A stretch of 64,000 nucleotides of DNA, taken from contig RIBL01000005.1 in the NCBI GenBank assembly GCA_003762875.1, positions 62,001 through 126,000 on the forward strand, written 5' to 3'. Of this stretch, positions 34,601 through 41,847 are shown piece after piece. Made by a program: the position numbers and the translations under genes. This stretch comes from Muribaculaceae bacterium Isolate-110 (HZI). Its GTDB lineage: Bacteria; Bacteroidota; Bacteroidia; Bacteroidales; Muribaculaceae. Position 1 is the stretch's first letter. Each line of letters starts with the position of its first letter. A model generated the notes under the pieces. That model was not told the origin of the DNA. It was given only the letters and a program-made list of their open reading frames with translations, and did no database searches.

Positions 34601-36015
34601 ATGTATCCTTCAACAGAGCGGAAGGTGCGTATCCAGTATACGGTATACATCTTGTCTGCCGGAACGTTAGCTGCGGGAATATCGGCTACCTTGAACTGGA
34701 GAAGTGACATATCGGTATATCCTGTTGTCGAATATTTTGTGCGTGCGCCCATGTCGATGTACACCAGTTTGGTGCCGTCAGCAAGTATAATCGGGGGTAC
34801 GGTGTTGTAACGGCCTTCATTACACTGCGGGTTACCGGCGTTAACACCGTCTACGCTCACACCGTCAAGAGTGTTGCGCCCGTCTGCGGGAATGGTGCAT
34901 CGCATGGCGAGTACAGGATATTCTCCGAAGTGGAAACGTACGGGATTGTTTTTATCATTGACCAGAATGAGGTCACCGCGCCACTGTCCGCCGGCACTCA
35001 TCTCTGACATTTTCACTTTCAGGCGGTCGGACTCATAGATGAAGGTGGCGTTGGAGCCGGCATACCAGTGGCCAAACTTGTTGGCTGAGTTCCAAATGTA
35101 CCATCCCGGCTCTACAGTTACTTGTACTGACTGTACATCTCCGGTGGAGGGGCAGGTGGCAGTGATATTACATGTGCCGAAGCCTACGGGTGTCACCTGG
35201 CCGCGGTTGACCTTACAGATGCTCTCATCGTCCGACTCCCACTTGACAGCTCCGATAGTGGCACCGGCGGGGAAATAGGTCACATCAAGATCAAATGTTC
35301 CGTGAGTGATGCAGACGGGGCCGTCAAGAGGCTTGATTTCGGTGCGCTCTGCCTCCACGAGTTCATAGAAGTGGAAGTTGATCGAGCCGGTGGTGTTGCT
35401 CTTGTCGAGAGCAATAGCTTTGATGGTCACATCTCCCTTGTTGACCGCTGTCACAAGTCCGTCAGCGGTGACGGTAGCCACGGATTCGTCGGAGCTTACC
35501 CACTTTATGCGGTCGTAGGTGTGGTCAACCGGAAGAATCTCGGCTGAGAGCTGGACTTCGTCGGTCACATAATAGAAACCTTCTTCGCTCGGCGCGGTCT
35601 CGCATATTATGTTGATCTGTGAGGCCTGGATGAGTTCGGGGATTACGCAGACTCTGAGCACGGCCTCGGCGTCATAGACTTTGAATCCGAGTGCCGAGAG
35701 GGCTGTGATTGTGGTCTCGCCCACGCTCACGGCGTGGATTGTGCCGTCGTCATCGACTGTGGCGATTGACTCGTTGTCCGACTTGAAATAGACACGCGGG
35801 TCGGTGACATCTTCGGGACCGTAGGTGTAGACGAGTGTCGAGTCCATGCCTACGGCAAGTTTGAGTGTCTCGCTGCACTGGAAAGTGATGCTTTCAAGCA
35901 TGCGGGCTTCCTCGGCATTGAGGGTAAGCTGCTTGTCATCGTCACAGGCTGTAAACATGCCGGTGGCGAGGACCGCTCCAGTCAGCAGGAATAATGATTT
36001 GCTTATATTTTTCAT
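34516..36015 (-). CDS. Ig-like (BIG2) surface lipoprotein with DUF4979-like C-terminus, 3' end altered
   Basis: A 499-residue lipoprotein (signal ending GMFTAC). It has bacterial Ig-like repeats: SDNESIATVDDDGTIHAVSVGETTITA near 80-106 (given in part), SSDESVATVTADGLVTAVNKG near 185, and a third with ESDDESICKVNRG. From about 305 a domain like DUF4979 follows (WYIWNSANKFGHWY, GGQWRGDLILVN, YTVYWIRTFRSVEGY). Such proteins are encoded after susD and probably bind glycan at the cell surface. The last 20 or so residues (IRQPMQPNLY onward) do not belong to the family; they are the out-of-frame reading of the alginate-lyase gene joined here. The lipoprotein itself may still work, since only its extreme end is replaced. 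It is 76 bp behind susD. Confidence 0.8.
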   Translation of the reverse strand: MKNISKSLFLLTGAVLATGMFTACDDDKQLTLNAEEARMLESITFQCSETLKLAVGMDSTLVYTYGPEDVTDPRVYFKSDNESIATVDDDGTIHAVSVGETTITALSALGFKVYDAEAVLRVCVIPELIQASQINIICETAPSEEGFYYVTDEVQLSAEILPVDHTYDRIKWVSSDESVATVTADGLVTAVNKGDVTIKAIALDKSNTTGSINFHFYELVEAERTEIKPLDGPVCITHGTFDLDVTYFPAGATIGAVKWESDDESICKVNRGQVTPVGFGTCNITATCPSTGDVQSVQVTVEPGWYIWNSANKFGHWYAGSNATFIYESDRLKVKMSEMSAGGQWRGDLILVNDKNNPVRFHFGEYPVLAMRCTIPADGRNTLDGVSVDGVNAGNPQCNEGRYNTVPPIILADGTKLVYIDMGARTKYSTTGYTDMSLLQFKVADIPAANVPADKMYTVYWIRTFRSVEGYIRQPMQPNLYATTKTGTNRPVLRKLPHG

Positions 36016-36091
36016 TACTTTAGTCTCTTTTTAGTGTTGTTTTCAAAAGCCTAAAATTTAAACTTCCTAAACTTTTTTAGACTCTTAGGAA

Positions 36092-37780
36092 TCACCATCC
36101 GGGATTCTGACCGAGATTGGGGTTGAGCTGCAACTGGTCGATGGGCAGCGGATTGAGATAGTTTTTCTCGGCCCATCTGCGGCCGGTCTCGATAATGTTG
36201 TTGCCGTCGGCATTTTGGGTGTAGGAGCCGGAGAGATTGCGTGTGCCGAGGAAGTCCATAGGCATTTCGGTCTCGGCTGTCTTCCATCGCTTCAGGTCGT
36301 CGAGACGGAAACCTTCGTTGAAGAGTTCGACGGTGCGCTCGCGACGTATCTCAGTGCGCATGTCCAGTCCGTTGGCACTTGCGAATGCATTGGAGAGCAG
36401 GGGCATCTCCTTATTGAGACGGGTGCGTGTGAGATTGAGCGATATGTTGAGATCTTCGTCTGAAATCTGTCCGTCGCGCTCATATACGGCTTCGGCATAG
36501 TTGAGAAGCACTTCGGCATAGCGTATGATGGGGAAGTCATAGCTCTGGTCGCCGTCGATGACCTCACGTTCGGTAGCCCATTTCTGCGGGAAGTAGAGTG
36601 CACCCGAGTTCCATGAAGGCTGATATTTTGCGCGGGCGAGTTCGGCGTCAGATCCGCTCCAGTCGAGGCGGCTGTTTTCGGCCGAATTGGTGAAGTAATA
36701 CTGGCCGGGAGCCATGAGGGTAGTCTTCATGCGCAGATCGCGGTTTTGCCACTCGCTGGTCGGTTTGTCATACCCTTTGAACATGCCGTTGGAGTTTTCG
36801 ATAGGCAGACCGTTGGTGCAGAGATACAGGTTGGCAAACTTGGCCGAAACATACTGTGCGTTGGCGAGCACTTCGGTGTTGACGTTCTTGCCGATGGTCT
36901 TGAGAGTGGGGTGAAAACAACGTTTTACGATATACTCTTTGTTGGCATCCTTTTTCAGACCGGCGGGATTGCTCTGAACGTCTTCGAGAATGAAGAGATA
37001 CTTGAGTGAAGTCTCACCGAGAGTGGTGTTATAAAAGAGTTGAAATTTGCCTCCATCGATAACAGCTTTTGAAGCCTTGGCCGAGATGTCGAGCAGGTCG
37101 GTGGCGCGAGCGGTGTTGCCGCGGAATTTCTGCCATGTGCCTTCGAAGAGGGCTACACGTCCGAGAAAAGCCTGTGCGCCTTCACGGCTGATGCGGCCTT
37201 CCTCAAGTTCTGCTGCCGGTTTCAGACAGCTGATAGCGTTGTTGAGGTCACTGATGATAAAGTCGACTACTTCGCTGCGGTCGTTGCGCTGTGAGTAGAG
37301 CAGGGGATCATCGGTGTCGAGCGAGTGATTGACAATGATGACATTCCCAAACTTCTGCACGAGATAGAAATAACACCATGCACGGAAGAAGTAGGCTTCG
37401 CCTACGGACTGGGCTATCTCGGCCTGATTGGCATATCCGGCAGCTTTCTCGAGAAGCAGACAGCAGCGGCGTATGTGGTCATAGTTGCCTGTGTAGTCAC
37501 CATCGCTCGCAGGGACGGTGTTGATGCCGGCACTGACTTCGTCGGGGGTGGAGTTGCGGTCGCGGAGTATGTCGGAGTGTTTGTCGGCATGAATGGTACC
37601 GCTGTAGACCATGTCGAAGTTGGGCAGCCAGTCATAGAACTTGTTGGAGAATGCCTGGAAGTCTCCTGACTTGCTCCACAGGTCGGGATCGGCAAGCTGC
37701 TCCTTCGGGTCAAGCTCGAGACACGACACAGAGGCGAGTGCCACGGAGACTGCTGCTATATATCTGAATATCTTTTTCAT
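36092..37780 (-). CDS. susD: SusD/RagB-family glycan-binding lipoprotein
   Basis: A 562-residue lipoprotein (signal VALASVSC, lipid cysteine about residue 20). SusD-like motifs are present: LELDPKEQLADPDLW, EAYFFRAWCYFYLVQKFG (TPR helix), RISREGAQAFLGRVALFEG, IIRYAEVLLNYAEAVYE, RTEIRRERTVELFNEGFR with DDLKRWK, and the family end NLGQNPGW. It sits on the outer face and passes glycan to the SusC transporter; the two genes are 24 bp apart. Length is normal and no damage is seen. The gene symbol indicates family, not a starch substrate. Confidence 0.95.
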   Translation of the reverse strand: MKKIFRYIAAVSVALASVSCLELDPKEQLADPDLWSKSGDFQAFSNKFYDWLPNFDMVYSGTIHADKHSDILRDRNSTPDEVSAGINTVPASDGDYTGNYDHIRRCCLLLEKAAGYANQAEIAQSVGEAYFFRAWCYFYLVQKFGNVIIVNHSLDTDDPLLYSQRNDRSEVVDFIISDLNNAISCLKPAAELEEGRISREGAQAFLGRVALFEGTWQKFRGNTARATDLLDISAKASKAVIDGGKFQLFYNTTLGETSLKYLFILEDVQSNPAGLKKDANKEYIVKRCFHPTLKTIGKNVNTEVLANAQYVSAKFANLYLCTNGLPIENSNGMFKGYDKPTSEWQNRDLRMKTTLMAPGQYYFTNSAENSRLDWSGSDAELARAKYQPSWNSGALYFPQKWATEREVIDGDQSYDFPIIRYAEVLLNYAEAVYERDGQISDEDLNISLNLTRTRLNKEMPLLSNAFASANGLDMRTEIRRERTVELFNEGFRLDDLKRWKTAETEMPMDFLGTRNLSGSYTQNADGNNIIETGRRWAEKNYLNPLPIDQLQLNPNLGQNPGW

Positions 37781-37804
37781 TTCTATAATTGAGATTCGGG
37801 TTGA

Positions 37805-40800
37805 TTAGAAAGTAAGGTTGGCTCCGAAAGTCCATGTGCGCAGGAATGGATAGCGCGAGTTGTTGGAGGTGTTGGATGCAGCTTCGGGGTCCCATCCGTC
37901 GTGGATGTTGCATGCTTCCCAGAGATCGGTGCCAGTAACATATACGCGGACGTTGGAGAGGAAACGGGTCTTCTTAATCAGCGACTCGGGCATTGTGTAG
38001 CCGAGAGTTATGTTTTTGAGTCGGAGATAGCTGCCGTCGCTCACAAGCCACGATGATGGCTGGTAGTTGTAGCTCATGATACCTTGCTGGAATGTGATGG
38101 GCGGGTAGCGGTTGTCGGGAGTCTCGGGACTCCATACGTTGCCCACCCAATGGTTTGAACCGTTGTTGTACATGTTGCGCATCGGTATCTGCCAGGGGTC
38201 GGTGGCTGCGGCCTCGTTACGCTCGCGGCGGTAGACTGTGCGCTTGGTTGCTCCCTGGAACACTACGTTGAGGTCAAAGCCCATCCACTCAAGTCCGGCG
38301 TTGAGTGAGAACTGTATCTTGGGATCGTCGGTACCGAGATATACGATGTCGTCCATATCGAGTTTGCCGTCGCCGTTGACGTCTTCAAACATGTTGTCGC
38401 CCACACGCACCTGATCGATGTTGCCGTTACCTGTGGCATAGGTGCTGCCGTTTTTGTAGCGGGCCTTGTACTTGGCGAGCTGTTCCTCGTTTTCAATTTT
38501 GCCTATGTAGCGCAGTCCCCAGATAGAGTTGAGGGGATAGCCCTCCTGGTCGCTGCGGAGTCCGAAGCCCTTTGCTCCGCTACCGCCGTTGTCCACGAGC
38601 TCATTGTCGGCATAGGTGAATGTGCCGCCTACGTGATAGTTGACATTGCCTATACGGTCGTTCCATGTCACATTGCCTTCGTAGCCCCAGGCTTTGAATT
38701 TACCACGGTTGGCTGTCGGAGCCTTGTCACCGAGGATGCCGGGATAGATTACGTCGATGAGCATATTGTTGGTCTTCTTCCAGAAGGCGTCCACCGCTCC
38801 GCTGAGTCGGTTGTTGAAGAATCCGAAGTCGAGACCGATATCATAGTTGTGTACACGCTCCCATGTGCGGTCGGTGCTGACAAGCTTACCGTTGGTATCC
38901 ATTGTGTTGACCAGATTGCCGCCTATGAGGTTGCCGCCTTGTGATGCCACGTTCCAAAGCATTACGCCCGAGTAGCGGTCGATTCCGCTCTGGTTGCCCA
39001 CGTTGCCGTAAGAGGCGCGGAGCTTGAGGTTGCTGATGATGGGGCTGAGTGACTGCATGAATGCTTCCTCACTGATGCGCCAGCCTGTAGAGGCTCCCCA
39101 GAAGAATGCCCAGCGGTTGTCTTTCTTGAATTTCGAGCTGCCGTCGTAGCGGAACTGGCCTTCGAGCATATATTTGCCTTTGTAGTCATAATTGGCACGA
39201 CCGTAGTATGACATGATTGCCTCTTCCCAATTGTTTGCGCCGGTGATGGTCTTTTCGCCTGCACCGTTGATGATTTCAAGTTCGGGCTGGATGTCCATGG
39301 CCTTGAATTTGCTGTACTCGTACTGTTTCATGTTGTACTGCAGACCGGCCATGAGGCTCAGATTGTGATTCTGCTTGAAAGTATGGAGCCAGTTGAGATA
39401 GGCCTGGGCGGTGTAGAAGTCGGTGGTTGAGAAGCTGTTTTCATAATATGTGTCCTTCTGAGCCTGTCCCTTGATAGGCTCTGGAGTTACACCGTCATAC
39501 TGATAGAAGTCTACGGCCAGTTGCTTGGTGTCGCGTGTGGCTGTAGAGTGGTTGTAGCCGAGCACGGCATTTGCTGTGAATCCCTTGAATATCTCGTAGC
39601 GGAGAGTCTCGCTGATGTTGAGGGCGTTTACATTGAGCTTGTTGTCACCGCCAAGTTCACACTTCCAGTTGGGAGTGGCCCAGTCGCTTCCCCATCCGTA
39701 AGGCTTGCCGTTGATGGTCGAGGAGGGAAATCCCGGCTGCTGGGAGTTGACGGTGAGGGCAGCTCCTATCTGAGTGGGGGCCACCTGGTCCTGTCGGTTG
39801 TAGCTGATTACGCTCTGGATAGTGAAATTGTCGGTAATCGAAAACTTATTGTTGAGTCGCAGGTTGATACGCTGGTTATTGTTGTTGCCCCACTTGAGGT
39901 TGGAGTCGTCATACATGTATCCGAGCGAGAAGCGATAGGTGTTCTTGCCGCCGCCGGCCACCGAAAGCTCATGATTGGTGCTCCAACTGTCACCCCACAT
40001 CACATCCTGCCAGTCGGTGTCAAAGAATGTCATGTCATCGACATTACCCATGTTGAGGGGGTTGCCGTTTATCCACTGGTTGCGGTATTCCTTGGCCAGA
40101 GTGGCGTATTTGTACCATGTGTGGTTTCTCGGATCCTCGGAAGTGAATCCCATGTTGTAGTCGTTCATAAGGCCCATGATGATACCCGAGCTCCACTCGT
40201 CAAGACTCATTACTTCCGCGCTCAGACCGATACGCTTGTATGTATATGAGCCGTTGTAGTCCACCTTGACTTTACTGTCGCCCTTGGCCTGCTTGGTGGT
40301 GATGAGTACTACGCCACCGGCGGCCTTGGAGCCGTAGATCGATGCAGCCGCATCCTTGAGAAAGTTCATCGACTCGATATCGGAGGGATTGATGAGCCGC
40401 AGGTCATTGACGCTTTCATACTCCACGCCATCGATAATGACGAGCGGTGACGCACTGTTTTTGGAAACAGCACCGCGTAGTGACATCGACCAGGACTCGT
40501 CGCCGGGGGCAGAACTGTTGCGTGTTATGATTACACCCGGCACCTGACCCTGGAGAGCCTGCACGGGACTTGAGAGGTTGCCTTTATTGGCGAGTGCATC
40601 GGCTCCGACCACAGATACCGCGCCTGTCATTGTGGCCTTTTTCTGTGTGCCATAGCCCACCACCACTACTTCGTTAAGCATTTCGGTGTCTTCGGCCAGT
40701 GTCACCATGAGGGGCTGACCGTCATATTTCACTTCTTGGGTCTTGTAACCGATATAGGAGATTACGATTGTAGAACCTACGGGAGCCTTGAGGGTAAATT

Positions 40801-41038
40801 TGCCGTCAAAGTCAGTGGCTACTCCATCGGTCGAGCCTTTGAGCATTACTGTAGCTCCAATCAGAGGCTCACCATTGCTGTCGAGCACCTCGCCGGTTAC
40901 GGTCGAGGACGCTGCTTGGGCCGCTACCGCCTGGGATGCCTGTGAAGGCACCGGCGATGTGGCTGCGAGCGACGCAACAGCTGCTACGCAGAGGCATTGG
41001 CTCCACGTTGGCAGGATGTCTGAGAATCTCTTGCGCAT
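37805..41038 (-). CDS. susC: SusC/RagA-family TonB-dependent outer-membrane transporter
   Basis: A 1077-residue TonB-dependent receptor. After a signal-like N-terminus (CVAAVASLAATSP), residues 45-127 form the carboxypeptidase-regulatory-like domain (VTGEVLDSNGEPLIGATVML), followed by EVVVVGYGTQKKATMTGAVS and the plug to about residue 250 (PLVIIDGVEYESVNDLRLIN, KDAAASIYGSKAAGG), then the beta barrel ending TFGANLTF. It has no N-terminal STN signalling domain, so signalling to a classic anti-sigma factor is not expected. It imports oligosaccharides bound by SusD. It follows the sigma-factor gene after 63 bp, without an anti-sigma gene between. Confidence 0.96.
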   Translation of the reverse strand: MRKRFSDILPTWSQCLCVAAVASLAATSPVPSQASQAVAAQAASSTVTGEVLDSNGEPLIGATVMLKGSTDGVATDFDGKFTLKAPVGSTIVISYIGYKTQEVKYDGQPLMVTLAEDTEMLNEVVVVGYGTQKKATMTGAVSVVGADALANKGNLSSPVQALQGQVPGVIITRNSSAPGDESWSMSLRGAVSKNSASPLVIIDGVEYESVNDLRLINPSDIESMNFLKDAAASIYGSKAAGGVVLITTKQAKGDSKVKVDYNGSYTYKRIGLSAEVMSLDEWSSGIIMGLMNDYNMGFTSEDPRNHTWYKYATLAKEYRNQWINGNPLNMGNVDDMTFFDTDWQDVMWGDSWSTNHELSVAGGGKNTYRFSLGYMYDDSNLKWGNNNNQRINLRLNNKFSITDNFTIQSVISYNRQDQVAPTQIGAALTVNSQQPGFPSSTINGKPYGWGSDWATPNWKCELGGDNKLNVNALNISETLRYEIFKGFTANAVLGYNHSTATRDTKQLAVDFYQYDGVTPEPIKGQAQKDTYYENSFSTTDFYTAQAYLNWLHTFKQNHNLSLMAGLQYNMKQYEYSKFKAMDIQPELEIINGAGEKTITGANNWEEAIMSYYGRANYDYKGKYMLEGQFRYDGSSKFKKDNRWAFFWGASTGWRISEEAFMQSLSPIISNLKLRASYGNVGNQSGIDRYSGVMLWNVASQGGNLIGGNLVNTMDTNGKLVSTDRTWERVHNYDIGLDFGFFNNRLSGAVDAFWKKTNNMLIDVIYPGILGDKAPTANRGKFKAWGYEGNVTWNDRIGNVNYHVGGTFTYADNELVDNGGSGAKGFGLRSDQEGYPLNSIWGLRYIGKIENEEQLAKYKARYKNGSTYATGNGNIDQVRVGDNMFEDVNGDGKLDMDDIVYLGTDDPKIQFSLNAGLEWMGFDLNVVFQGATKRTVYRRERNEAAATDPWQIPMRNMYNNGSNHWVGNVWSPETPDNRYPPITFQQGIMSYNYQPSSWLVSDGSYLRLKNITLGYTMPESLIKKTRFLSNVRVYVTGTDLWEACNIHDGWDPEAASNTSNNSRYPFLRTWTFGANLTF

Positions 41039-41101
41039 AAGTGTAATTTAAGTGGTAAATAAGATTATTAGTAAAATTGGTTCTTTGCAGGTAAGGCGGG
41101 G

Positions 41102-41620
41102 TCAGGCTATTGCCGCGATATATTCGCGCACGTCGCGACGTCCCATTCTCAAGTGATTTTCCACGGTGCGGAGCGAGAGTGACAGCTCGTCGGCTATGTC
41201 ACCGACGCTTTTTTCCTCATAGCGGCTCATTACATATATTATACGTCGCTGGGCCGGAAGCCGTTCAACTCTCTTGTGCTCATGACGGGCTATCTCATCG
41301 GCTATCATCAGGCTCTCGGCATTTACCGCATCGATGTCGGTAGCGGTGCGTGCCATCTCGTTGCCGGCCTCCTGCGCGCTATAATGACTGCGCAGATAGT
41401 CGTTGACAAGGTTGCGTGCGATAGTGTAGATGTAGGATAGGGCGGTCTCGGGCGATATTTCGCTGTTGCTTGTGAGCATGCGTAGCCACACGTCCTGAGC
41501 CAGATCTTCGGCACGCCAGGCATCATTGATGCGCGAGCTGATAAAGCTGAGAATCTTGGTGAAATTCTCGTTGTAAAGCCGGGCGATGTAGGCGTTGCGT
41601 CCTTCTCTTATTGTTTCCAT
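41102..41620 (-). CDS. ECF-type RNA polymerase sigma factor
   Basis: A 172-residue sigma factor with region 2 (KILSFISSRINDAWRAEDLA, DVWLRMLT) and region 4 (LPAQRRIIYVMSRYEEKS, GDIADELSLSLRTVENHLRMG). ECF sigma factors in Bacteroidetes often drive nearby susC/susD genes. Usually a FecR-type anti-sigma gene is next to them; here none is found, and SusC lacks the STN domain that would signal to it. An in-frame GTG at 41671 would add 17 residues; the ATG at 41620 agrees with domain start and leader length. It has its own consensus promoter upstream. Confidence 0.9.
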   Translation of the reverse strand: METIREGRNAYIARLYNENFTKILSFISSRINDAWRAEDLAQDVWLRMLTSNSEISPETALSYIYTIARNLVNDYLRSHYSAQEAGNEMARTATDIDAVNAESLMIADEIARHEHKRVERLPAQRRIIYVMSRYEEKSVGDIADELSLSLRTVENHLRMGRRDVREYIAAIA

Positions 41621-41697
41621 GGTGCACTGCTTATTGTAGTGGGTAAGGTTTTGGATATGACCTGACGTCACAGTGTCGTGAGGTCGGTGTCACAATG

Positions 41698-41728
41698 CAA
41701 AGTTACTACAGTAAGAAGTGCCTGCAAA
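41698..41728 (-). promoter_or_regulatory. Consensus promoter of the ECF sigma gene
   Basis: On the minus strand TTTG (41728-41725) and TAACTTTG (41705-41698) are separated by 19 bp, a perfect match to the Bacteroidetes housekeeping promoter. The ATG lies about 78 bp downstream of the -7 box. So the sigma gene seems transcribed by the main sigma factor rather than by itself. Confidence 0.7.
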
Positions 41729-41847
41729 GATTTTTTCAGTCGTTTACATCTCGCTTCATTATATTAGATATTTGGTTCTATATTATATTGATACTATGCT
41801 ATTTAAGAATTTGAGATTGTGAGTTTCATAATAAATTGAGACTCTAG

